From Treponema sp. (lineage in GTDB: Bacteria; Spirochaetota; Spirochaetia; Treponematales; Breznakiellaceae), in the NCBI GenBank assembly GCA_031283905.1, contig JAITAW010000014.1, positions 1 to 12,756 of the forward strand: 12,756 bases of DNA, given 5' to 3'. Position numbers and translations under genes: made by a program. This document shows, one piece after another, positions 5,766 through 12,346 of this stretch. The notes under the pieces are model-generated. The model was not told the origin of the DNA and ran no database searches. It was given only the letters and a program-made list of their open reading frames with translations. The stretch's first letter is position 1; each line of letters opens with the position of its first letter.

Positions 5766-6752
5766 CTATGGTACCGGTACCAAACTCAGGATGCGGGAAA
5801 TGACGGCGTCCGGATCAAGCCCATCGGCTTCGGCCTCATACGACAACACGATGCGGTGCCGCAACGCCGGCAACGCAACGGCTTTAACATCGTCAGGGCT
5901 GACAAAGGAGCGTCCCTCAAAAAGCGCGTGTATTCTGGCGCAACGGTACAGCGCGATGGAGGCGCGGGGAGACGCGCCGAAATTGATGTACCGGTATATG
6001 CCTTCCTTATCGTTTCTTTCATTTTTTTCCCGCTGGCCGCCTTTTACCGGAGCGGGTCTTGTAGCGCCGACAATGGAAACGATATATGCGGCAAGCCGCT
6101 CATCAACATGAACGGCGTCTGCGGCAACCTGAAGAGATCGTAACATGCCGATACTCAATACCTGCGGAAGAGGAGACGTGTTTTTTTTTCCCGCAACAAA
6201 AGAGAGCATCGCTACTTCCTGTTCGGAACGGGGATATTTTATGAGCAATTTAAGCAGGAAGCGATCCAATTCGGCTTCGGGCAGGGTATAGGTGCCTTCG
6301 TGTTCAATAGGGTTCTGGGTCGCAAGCACGAAAAACGGATGCGGCAGGGTATAGGTTGTCTCGCCGATGGTAACCTGGGCTTCTTCCATGGCCTCAAGCA
6401 AAGCGGACTGCACCTTGGCTGGTGCCCGGTTGATTTCATCGGCAAGGATCACATTGGCAAAAATAGGCCCCCGCCGCACGGAAAAGGTACCGGTAGCCTG
6501 TTCCCACACCATGGTCCCGGTCAAATCCGCAGGGAGCAAATCCGGCGTAAACTGAATCCGCTTGAACGCAAGCCCCGTAATGTCGGCAAGGCTTTTCACC
6601 GCCAACGTTTTCGCAAGACCCGGCACTCCCTCAAGGAGAATGTGTCCTTCGGCAATCAACGCCATAAGGAGTCCGTCAATCATTTCCTCCTGCCCAATGA
6701 TACGGTTTGCAAGAGTTTTTCTGCACGAATCAAGTATCGGTTGAACTTCCAT
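5766..6752 (-). CDS. moxR: MoxR-family AAA+ ATPase
   Basis: 328-residue AAA+ ATPase of the MoxR group, chaperones that load metal ions or mature VWA-domain partners. Motifs in order: Walker A GVPGLAKT (42-49), Walker B VILADEINRAP (from 101), sensor 1 ATQNP (about 144-148), GTYTLPEAELDRF typical of MoxR, and a C-terminal lid with INFGASPRASIAL (sensor 2 arginine). Start ATG 6750-6752 matches the usual MoxR N-terminus; the upstream TTG at 6786-6788 is really the -35 box. The usual DUF58 and VWA genes do not follow it: downstream come a repeat and the convergent HEAT-like gene, so here it is an orphan, or partners lie elsewhere. The last codons form the 14-bp palindrome TGGTACCGGTACCA (5769-5782). 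Stop is TAG. Confidence 0.9.
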   Translation of the reverse strand: MEVQPILDSCRKTLANRIIGQEEMIDGLLMALIAEGHILLEGVPGLAKTLAVKSLADITGLAFKRIQFTPDLLPADLTGTMVWEQATGTFSVRRGPIFANVILADEINRAPAKVQSALLEAMEEAQVTIGETTYTLPHPFFVLATQNPIEHEGTYTLPEAELDRFLLKLLIKYPRSEQEVAMLSFVAGKKNTSPLPQVLSIGMLRSLQVAADAVHVDERLAAYIVSIVGATRPAPVKGGQREKNERNDKEGIYRYINFGASPRASIALYRCARIHALFEGRSFVSPDDVKAVALPALRHRIVLSYEAEADGLDPDAVISRILSLVPVP

Positions 6753-6759
6753 ATCCGGT

Positions 6760-6788
6760 AGTATACATAGGACATACCTTTCTTTCAA
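6760..6788 (-). promoter_or_regulatory. Promoter giving a leaderless mRNA for moxR
   Basis: On the minus strand TTGAAA (6783-6788) and TATACT (6760-6765) are 17 bases apart. Seven bases separate the -10 from the ATG at 6752, so the transcript is expected to begin at or immediately before the start codon. No Shine-Dalgarno is present. Confidence 0.65.
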
Positions 6789-6864
6789 GGAGCCGGAGGC
6801 GCTGGACTTACGGCGCTTGGCATGGGAAAGCGGGGATGATTTTGAAAAACCTTCAGATGTTCGC

Positions 6865-6893
6865 TTGACACAAAGCGCATATTGCGTTATTAT
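6865..6893 (+). promoter_or_regulatory. Promoter of the rpmF-acpP-rnc operon
   Basis: Consensus TTGACA (6865-6870), 17-base spacer, TATTAT (6888-6893). Predicted start near 6900 leaves a 34-base leader with GAGAGG before rpmF. It is the strongest plus-strand promoter in the window and stands divergent from the moxR promoter about 80 bases away. Confidence 0.8.
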
Positions 6894-6933
6894 ATGGAAC
6901 TAAGGTTTTTATCACATATAAAGAGAGGTTTAC

Positions 6934-7122
6934 ATGGCGGTTCCCAGATTTAAGACTTCGAAAGCAAGAACAAGACGACGACAGTCGCTTAACATGAGGC
7001 TGGACGCCCCAAATTTGGTTGAATGCGGAACGTGTGGAAATTTGGTTAAATTACACCGCGTCTGTCCAAAATGCGGTTTTTATCGCGGAAAACAGGTAAT
7101 CATACCGAATTCAAAGGTATAA
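6934..7122 (+). CDS. rpmF: 50S ribosomal protein L32
   Basis: 62-residue ribosomal protein beginning MAVPRFKTSKARTRRRQ, the typical basic L32 N-terminus, followed by a zinc ribbon with two CxxC pairs (CGTCGN and CPKCGF) separated by short beta strands. Full length for the family. GAGAGG at 6923-6928 is five bases before the ATG. The stop at 7120-7122 overlaps the ribosome site of acpP, so the two are translated from one message. L32 next to fatty-acid genes is a very common bacterial arrangement. Confidence 0.97.
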   Translation: MAVPRFKTSKARTRRRQSLNMRLDAPNLVECGTCGNLVKLHRVCPKCGFYRGKQVIIPNSKV

Positions 7123-7132
7123 GGAGGAAGTT

Positions 7133-7369
7133 ATGGATGATTTATTTGAGAAAATGAAAAAACTTATTGCTGAAAAACTGGAAATTGATGAAGAGAAGAT
7201 CACTATGGAGGCTTCTTTTCGTCAGGATCTCGGCGCGGACAGCCTTGATACGTACGAATTGGTATACGCCATTGAGGAAACAATGGGCATTGAGATCCCC
7301 GATGAAAAAGCGAATGAGTTTGAAACGGTCGGCGACGCTTACAACTATATAAAATCCCAGCAGCAATAA
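7133..7369 (+). CDS. acpP: Acyl carrier protein
   Basis: 78-residue acidic, four-helix carrier of fatty-acid synthesis in the cytoplasm. The phosphopantetheine attachment serine is S37 in LGADSLDTYELV, the canonical DSL site. The C-terminal EIPDEKANEFETVGDAYNYI is typical of bacterial ACP. AAGGAGG (7121-7127) lies five bases before ATG 7133 and overlaps the rpmF stop. The placement between rpmF and rnc matches many bacterial genomes. Nothing unusual in it. Confidence 0.97.
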   Translation: MDDLFEKMKKLIAEKLEIDEEKITMEASFRQDLGADSLDTYELVYAIEETMGIEIPDEKANEFETVGDAYNYIKSQQQ

Positions 7370-7506
7370 GCGTGTGTCTCTTTGAAATTGCCAAATTTAC
7401 CAATCCGTCATCACGAGGAGGCGTTGGCGCGTCTGCATCAAAGGCAAACGCCGGCGTGTCCGGCCTAGCCGTTGCGGACGGTCGCCGTAGGGGGGATGTT
7501 TCCGCC

Positions 7507-8235
7507 GTGCTTCCGGCGGCCGATATAGAAAGAAAAAAAAGTCTGCTCTCTTTCCAAAAAAGCATTTCTATAAAATTCAAGCATATCGAATTACTCAACA
7601 TGGCGTTGACGCATTCTTCTGTTTCCAATGAATCGCCGAATTGTCATAACAATGAGCGATTGGAATTTTTGGGGGACGGCGTTCTGGGGCTTGTCGCGGC
7701 GGCTCTTTTATATGAACGTTTTGCGGAAAAACCTGAAGGAGAGCTTGCCAAAATAAAGTCCGTTGTGGTGTCCGAGGCGGTTCTTTCCGGAATAGCGCGT
7801 AAGTTGCGGCTTGACACCATGCTTCTTTTAGGGCGGGGCGAAGAAAGTACGGGCGGTAGGAACAAAAACGCCATTCTAGCCGATGCCTTTGAAGCCCTTA
7901 TCGGCGCGGTCTATCTCGACTGCGGATACGCCCAAGCCTTCGCCTTTGTGAGCCGGTACATCAACGAGGAGATCGACAACGTAGTTGACAAGCGGCGCTA
8001 CCAAAACTACAAGAGCCTTTTGCAGGAGTTCTGCCAACACGAATTCAAAACGTGTCCGGTTTACAAGCTGGTGAAATATTCGGGACCGGAGCATGACCGG
8101 TCGTTTTGGGTAGAAGTCGCTGTCGGCGCAAGGGTTTTCGGTCCTTGCATAGGTAAAAGAAAGAAGGCTGCGGAGCAGGAGGCGGCTAAAATAGCGTGCG
8201 AGGCGCTCATAAAAGATCGCGGTGACCGAGTATAA
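7507..8235 (+). CDS. rnc: Ribonuclease III
   Basis: Double-strand-specific endoribonuclease for rRNA and mRNA processing. Counted from GTG 7507 it is 242 residues: RNase III domain with NNERLEFLGDGVL (D57) and LADAFEALIGAVYLD (E129), then a dsRNA-binding domain from about 165 (NYKSLLQEFCQ to GKRKKAAEQEAAKIACEAL). The start is uncertain. The frame is open back to GTG 7372, but the extra 45 residues are a Gly/Ala/Ser-rich stretch unlike any RNase III and no ribosome site precedes 7372. GTG 7507 has AGGGGGG 11 bases upstream and gives a family-like N-terminus (LPAADIERKKSLLSFQKSI); it sits in a 6-bp hairpin (7502-7519). The 137-base gap after acpP holds further GC-rich stems and could be a site of RNase III self-control, as known in E. 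coli. Confidence 0.92.
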   Translation: MLPAADIERKKSLLSFQKSISIKFKHIELLNMALTHSSVSNESPNCHNNERLEFLGDGVLGLVAAALLYERFAEKPEGELAKIKSVVVSEAVLSGIARKLRLDTMLLLGRGEESTGGRNKNAILADAFEALIGAVYLDCGYAQAFAFVSRYINEEIDNVVDKRRYQNYKSLLQEFCQHEFKTCPVYKLVKYSGPEHDRSFWVEVAVGARVFGPCIGKRKKAAEQEAAKIACEALIKDRGDRV

Positions 8236-8250
8236 AAAACCGGAGAAAAA

Positions 8251-9114
8251 ATGCTGAAGAAGATGGCGTTGTTGGTTTGCCTGTTGCCGTTGTTTTCATG
8301 TATAAAAGCGAATTCTTCGCATAAAACGGACGCCGGGGATGCTCCGCAAAAGACCGGCGTGGAAACACAGAAAGCGCCGGTAACTGAGGCAAACGAAATT
8401 CTGCTCAAAGCGGAGCGGGTATTGCAAAAGGCGGGGATTCCTGCTGATATTGCCAAAACTATTGTAGAGGCGGCGCGTTCAGGGCATCCGTTTATTGACG
8501 ATCTCAACGCGGCGCTGAAAGGCGATCCGTACCTCCGCTTTCTGGTGGATAAACAGCACCCGCTTCCCCACGGCTATGAGCCGGACGATCTTGTTCCGCT
8601 TGTCCAGGGGAAATCCTACCGTATCGGAAGAAATGACCTTCGCCTTCGAGGTTTTGCCGAGGCGAGCCTTGAGGAAATGGCGAAAGCCGCAAAAGCGGAC
8701 GGCGTTACGCTCCTCGCCTCGTCAAGCTACCGTTCATACGACTACCAAACAACGGTGTACAACCGGAATGTACGGGAGATGGGAAAAGAAGCCGCGGACA
8801 GGGAATCGGCACCTCCGGGTTGCAGCCAGCACCAAACCGGTTTAGCGCTGGATTTCGGGTCCATAGACGATACGTTTGCGGAAACCAAAGCCGGTAAATG
8901 GCTGCCCGCTCATGCAAGCGGGTTCGGCTGGTCTTTATCTTTTCCCAACGGATACGAATCCGTTACGGGCTACCGGTGGGAAAGCTGGCATTACCGGTAC
9001 GTAGGCGTTCCCCTCGCGCATTTTATCGACTCGTATTTCAACGGAATTCAACAGTACGCGCTTCAATTCCTGCATGAGTGGGAGCAAGATCGCGCCACGC
9101 CTGTCGATGCCTAA
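8251..9114 (+). CDS. VanY-like D-alanyl-D-alanine carboxypeptidase, lipoprotein
   Basis: 287-residue exported peptidase of the M15B (VanY/DacB-like) family that trims D-alanine from peptidoglycan stem peptides. A lipoprotein signal, MLKKMALLVCLLPLFSC with lipobox cysteine C17, anchors it to a membrane. The linker to about residue 45 is polar. The peptidase domain has SSYRSYDYQ, SQHQTGLALD (zinc ligands H194, D201) and WESWHYRYVG (E244 catalytic, H247 zinc ligand), all intact. GGAG five bases before the ATG is the ribosome site, and only 15 bases separate it from rnc, so it is probably the last gene of the rpmF operon. It ends 11 bases from the convergent MATE gene, with no clear terminator between. 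Confidence 0.9.
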   Translation: MLKKMALLVCLLPLFSCIKANSSHKTDAGDAPQKTGVETQKAPVTEANEILLKAERVLQKAGIPADIAKTIVEAARSGHPFIDDLNAALKGDPYLRFLVDKQHPLPHGYEPDDLVPLVQGKSYRIGRNDLRLRGFAEASLEEMAKAAKADGVTLLASSSYRSYDYQTTVYNRNVREMGKEAADRESAPPGCSQHQTGLALDFGSIDDTFAETKAGKWLPAHASGFGWSLSFPNGYESVTGYRWESWHYRYVGVPLAHFIDSYFNGIQQYALQFLHEWEQDRATPVDA

Positions 9115-9125
9115 AAGAACGTATC

Positions 9126-10526
9126 TTAGGGCGCGTCTTTGCCGGCAGCCTTCAACTTCTTCAATTCAAATGCGATGAAAACGGCGGTTATGATAAATGA
9201 AAAGCCGTCCGCCACAGGCCCCGAAGCCGCCACGCCCCATAAGCCCCAAATCTTGCCGAAAATGAGCATACACGGGATGAGCGCTATGAACTGGCGCAAC
9301 ATGGAGAGCAGGATGGATGTTCTGGGACGCCCGGTTACCACGAAAAGATTGGAAGACACGATTTGAAAACCGTCCACGAGGAGCAGCGCGGTCATGGCGC
9401 GTAACGCCCAGGGAGCGAACTGAAACAGGGCGGCGCTTCCGTCCGGCGCGAACAGTCTGATAAGCTCATGAGGGAAGGCTTGCGTCAGAACAAAGCCCAC
9501 GGCGCAGATGGCGGTCGCCGCAGCAATCGCAAGCGCATAGGCGCGGAGTACGCGGCGGTATTTCTTCGCTCCGTAATTGTAGCCGAGTATGGGTTGAACG
9601 CCTTGATTGATGCCGAAAATGGGCATGAGGATCATCATAACAATGGAGCCGGCGATGCTCATGCCGGAAAGGGCGATGTCCCCGCCGTTGGCAACGCCAA
9701 GCGCGGCGGCGCCGTACCAACCCATGCTTGCGTTGTAGAGCAGTTGTACGCCCGACATGACGAATTGCAGAAGAAATTGGGCGGAACCAAACGCCATTAT
9801 CTCTCCGGTCATGGCAAGCGAAGGCTTAAACGTTTTGAATTCCAGTCTGATGACGACTTTCCTGCTGAAACTGAACGACAGTATCCAAATCGTAGAAGCA
9901 AGCTGAGAAATGACGGTCGCCCACGCCGCGCCCTCAACGCCCCATTTGAAGTAAAAAATGAAGATGGGATCGAGGATCATGTTGAGCCCCGCGCCAATGA
10001 ACATGCTTACCATGGTAATGGTCGGGAAGCCCTGCGCCCTCGTACAGTGCGAAAACCCGAATCCCAGCATGGAAAAAACCGCGCCGTACAGTATGATGCG
10101 GAAGTAATCTCGCGCATAACCGAGCGCGGCGCTTCCTTCCTGGGCGCCGAGCATGGAGAGGATAGGCTCCATAAAGACAAGCCCCAGAACCATGATGATG
10201 ACGCCCACGCCCAACAGCAACCAGAAGCAGTGGTTCAAGGCGTTCTCGGCGTCCTCTTTCCTCCCCTGTCCAAGACGCATGGAGATCATGTTCGCCGCGC
10301 CGATGCCAAACAGCATGGCGAACGCCATGAATATAGTCATAAGTGGCAGGATGAGGGAAAGCCCGCCAAGCGCCACTTCGTCAACGCCCCGTCCCACAAA
10401 GATGCGATCAACTACGTTGTAGAGCGCGTTTACCATCATGCCGGCAATGGCAGGTATGGAGAATTTGAGCAACAGTTTGCCGACAGGCTCTGTTCCGAGT
10501 CTGTCGGCGGCTTGCGCGTGTATCAT
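9126..10526 (-). CDS. MATE-family multidrug efflux transporter
   Basis: 466-residue inner-membrane protein with about twelve hydrophobic helices in two halves, the MATE fold; these export cationic drugs using Na+ or H+ gradients. Family features: LGTEPVGKLLLKFSIPAIAG at the N-terminus, NVVDRIFVG in the first helix pair, NMILDPIFIF in the middle of half one, and FGINQGVQPILGYNYGAK in half two, closest in style to the MepA subgroup. The start ATG 10524-10526 is chosen for the length and for a purine-rich ribosome site containing a G6 run (GAGGGGGG, ten bases upstream). The frame is open upstream to ATG 10625, but that 33-residue extension has no ribosome site and is not family-like. Drug specificity cannot be inferred. 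Confidence 0.92.
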   Translation of the reverse strand: MIHAQAADRLGTEPVGKLLLKFSIPAIAGMMVNALYNVVDRIFVGRGVDEVALGGLSLILPLMTIFMAFAMLFGIGAANMISMRLGQGRKEDAENALNHCFWLLLGVGVIIMVLGLVFMEPILSMLGAQEGSAALGYARDYFRIILYGAVFSMLGFGFSHCTRAQGFPTITMVSMFIGAGLNMILDPIFIFYFKWGVEGAAWATVISQLASTIWILSFSFSRKVVIRLEFKTFKPSLAMTGEIMAFGSAQFLLQFVMSGVQLLYNASMGWYGAAALGVANGGDIALSGMSIAGSIVMMILMPIFGINQGVQPILGYNYGAKKYRRVLRAYALAIAAATAICAVGFVLTQAFPHELIRLFAPDGSAALFQFAPWALRAMTALLLVDGFQIVSSNLFVVTGRPRTSILLSMLRQFIALIPCMLIFGKIWGLWGVAASGPVADGFSFIITAVFIAFELKKLKAAGKDAP

Positions 10527-10715
10527 TTTCTTGTAACCCCCCTCGTCCGAAAAAGCCTTCACAAAACGCCAAGCGTTTGCGTCCGCTGTGCGCCCGCGTT
10601 TTGAAACCGGCGCTATAACTGGCATTTCCCAAAATTAATGTGCCAATGGTACTATAATACTGAAACGGTACGCAAAAGACTAGCAATATAAAGAAAGTTT
10701 ATGGTATTTTATAAA

Positions 10716-10741
10716 GGCGTATTTGATTCAGACGATACGCC
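10716..10741 (+). promoter_or_regulatory. Hairpin upstream of the PAP2-family gene
   Basis: Perfect 7-bp inverted repeat GGCGTAT (10716-10722) and ATACGCC (10735-10741), 12-base loop, 35 bases before the PAP2 start. A consensus TATAAT on the plus strand at 10653-10658 may be its -10, though no good -35 accompanies it. The site could be an operator or an mRNA structure. Confidence 0.3.
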
Positions 10742-10776
10742 GTAAAGGAAACGGAGGAGAACCTAAGGAGGAACGT

Positions 10777-11547
10777 ATGAAAAAACTGATGACCTTTTTC
10801 TGTCTGCTGCCGACCGCTTTTCATGGGTATGCGGAAAGCGTATTCACCTATGACATGACAAAAGACATTGCCATCGGCTCATTGGCGCTCGGCGTGTTTG
10901 TCAGCCCCTTTTTTGTGAGCAATGAGCCTGAGCGGGTGCCAACCGCGCCGGATAAAAACCGCGTCAACGCGTTCGACCGGTCGCTGATGTTCCCATACAA
11001 CAAACCGCTGGATCTCATAAGCGATTTCGGCGTATACGGGCTTCTCGCGTTGCCTGCTTTGTCTCTTGCCGGCAATTTCACCGACAAAAACGCGCTACTG
11101 ACCTATTCCATCATGTATACCGAAGCAGTTCTTCTCACCTTTGGCACAAAGGAGTTGTTGAAGAACGCCATAATCCGCTTCCGTCCGTACGTCTATGACA
11201 ACGGCGTTCCCGCCGGATTGGAAGACGATTATTACAACAGCTTCCCGTCCGGTTCGACATCCCTCGCGTTTCTATCGGCGGGCTTTTTAAGCGCCACCTT
11301 TTTAGCGGAACACCCGGACTCTCCCTTGAACGCGCCGGTTGTCGCCGGGGCGTATGCCTTAGCCGCTGGAGTCGCGGCTTGCCGCATCTTCTCAGGCAGC
11401 CATTTTCTTACGGATGTTCTGACGGGGGCCGCAATCGGCTCATTATACGGGTGGGCGATACCCCTGTTGCACAAAAAACAACGCGCCGAAAACAACGTGT
11501 CTATAACTATTACGGGAACCGGGATCGTGGCGTCCATAGATTTTTAA
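10777..11547 (+). CDS. PAP2-superfamily protein with altered motif 2
   Basis: 256-residue exported membrane protein of the PAP2 phosphatase superfamily (lipid phosphate and undecaprenyl pyrophosphate phosphatases). Signal peptide about residues 1-19, then several hydrophobic helices (about 32-48, 83-99, 108-122, 162-177, 186-202, 214-231). Motif 1, K-x6-RP, is K129 to R136-P137. Motif 3, R-x5-H-x3-D, is R203, H209, D213. Motif 2 should read PSGH, but here is FPSGSTSLAF, with Ser160 in place of the motif histidine. That histidine takes part in catalysis in studied members, so activity may be reduced, changed or lost. ATG 10777 has AAGGAGG close upstream; the frame extends to 10723 without a better start. 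A 48-base imperfect hairpin (11549-11596) follows the stop but lacks a T-run. Confidence 0.85.
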   Translation: MKKLMTFFCLLPTAFHGYAESVFTYDMTKDIAIGSLALGVFVSPFFVSNEPERVPTAPDKNRVNAFDRSLMFPYNKPLDLISDFGVYGLLALPALSLAGNFTDKNALLTYSIMYTEAVLLTFGTKELLKNAIIRFRPYVYDNGVPAGLEDDYYNSFPSGSTSLAFLSAGFLSATFLAEHPDSPLNAPVVAGAYALAAGVAACRIFSGSHFLTDVLTGAAIGSLYGWAIPLLHKKQRAENNVSITITGTGIVASIDF

Positions 11548-11597
11548 AACACGAACGCCGCCAAAGCCGCAATGCGCCTTTGTTTGCCGCTCGTGTC

Positions 11598-11630
11598 AAA
11601 AAAAAGGCGCGTCCGGTTGAACGCGCCTTT
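11598..11630 (-). terminator. Intrinsic terminator after tRNA-fMet
   Basis: On the minus strand AAAGGCGCGT (from 11630) and ACGCGCCTTT form a 10-bp stem with an eight-base loop, ending in eight T residues (11598-11605). It starts one base after the mature tRNA 3' end, so the tRNA is probably made alone. Confidence 0.9.
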
Positions 11631-11631
11631 C

Positions 11632-11704
<73 letters not shown>

Positions 11705-11720
11705 ATATAGTATGGATAAT

Positions 11721-11749
11721 ATAATACACATGCGATGCGAAAAAGTCAA
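11721..11749 (-). promoter_or_regulatory. Promoter of tRNA-fMet
   Basis: On the minus strand TTGACT (11744-11749) and TATTAT (11721-11726) are 17 bases apart. The predicted start near 11714 lies about ten bases before the mature 5' end at 11704. Confidence 0.8.
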
Positions 11750-11794
11750 GCGCTTATAAACATTTTTATATAAATACTAAAGCGTGTTCACACT

Positions 11795-12252
11795 AAGGAA
11801 AGAGAGGAAAAAGCGGATAAATTAAGTGAGAGATTGCCGCCGAAACGGCGGGGGCATGTAAGGATAGACAATCGAACGCCGCCCAACGCGCCCGTCTATC
11901 GGCGTGAACATGGGTGTAAGCGGCGGAGTTTGCCGTAAAGATTTGGAAATCGGCATGCAATCTAGATTGAAGCGCGGCGGGCGGAAAAAGGCGTGCCGGA
12001 AAGGGCGTATAAGGTATTGTCCGGGTAAAGGGCGCGTGTATCGGGGGAAGTATGCGCGGCTCGATTCAACAACGGTCGCGGACACTGGATAGGGAAGAGC
12101 CGGGGAGGACGGGAGACGAAGATACACGCCCTCACAGTGAGGATAGAAGGATTGCCGCCTTCGGGCCGTTGAGATGCGGCGTACGGGCGCGGTTGGAGGG
12201 CGGTTACTTCCGGAAAGTATCGGAACCCGGAAGCAAAAGGAAAACGGCTTGA
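11795..12252 (+). pseudogene. Broken IS5-family transposase remnant
   Basis: One frame carries most of the N-terminal half of an IS5 (IS427-like) transposase: ADKLSERLPPKRRGHVRIDN, then EHGCKRRSLP, RFGNRHAI, RRAEKGVPERAYKVLSG, and later GHWIGKSRGGRETKIHAL, the signature of this family. Stops interrupt it at 11936-11938 (TAA), 11963-11965 (TAG) and 12026-12028 (TAA). The first DDE aspartate segment, LDSTTVADTG (about 12060-12092), is in another frame, and SEDRRIAAFGPLRCG (about 12140-12180) in a further one, so there are frameshifts too. The C-terminal half with the remaining catalytic residues is missing. GTGTTCACACTAAGG (11784-11798) may be near the left end; I could not define terminal repeats. 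The element ends against the truncated restriction gene at about 12240-12260. Confidence 0.75.
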
Positions 12253-12346
12253 GAAAGCCATTAGCAGAAACCCTTGAAACAATGTCATGTCTTGTAAAGA
12301 GTATTTTCCACGCTTTATCGGTAGTGATTTTCTGTTCATTCCCCAT
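12239..12346 (-). pseudogene. Truncated N-terminus of a probable type II restriction enzyme
   Basis: The ATG at 12344-12346 overlaps the dam stop by one base (TAATG), the classical sign of translational coupling. The product starts MGNEQKITTDKAWKILFTRH and runs DIVSRVSANGF, which resembles the start of type II endonucleases that accompany DpnM-like methylases (ITxDKAWxxLFxxYDIL pattern, from memory). After roughly 36 residues the similarity ends at the transposase remnant. The frame stays open for 174 codons in all because the reverse strand of the remnant happens to lack stops in it, so a chimeric protein could still be made, but its later part is proline- and arginine-rich antisense sequence. 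Identification is moderate, since little of the gene remains. Confidence 0.45.

Noticed and set aside
9105..9136. Inverted repeat CCTAA/TTAGG between the convergent VanY-like and MATE genes as a bidirectional terminator
   Set aside because: Only five base pairs, with no T-runs.
9468..10604. 378-codon open frame on the plus strand
   Set aside because: It is fully antisense to the MATE gene, whose membrane-protein sequence and motifs are unmistakable; the plus-strand product is His/Asn/Arg-rich with no fold-like pattern.
11820..12250. GC-rich, hairpin-rich region considered as a large structured RNA (RNase P RNA, tmRNA, group II intron, IscB-type guide RNA)
   Set aside because: No conserved cores of those RNAs were found, and the plus strand translates into recognisable IS5-family transposase segments.
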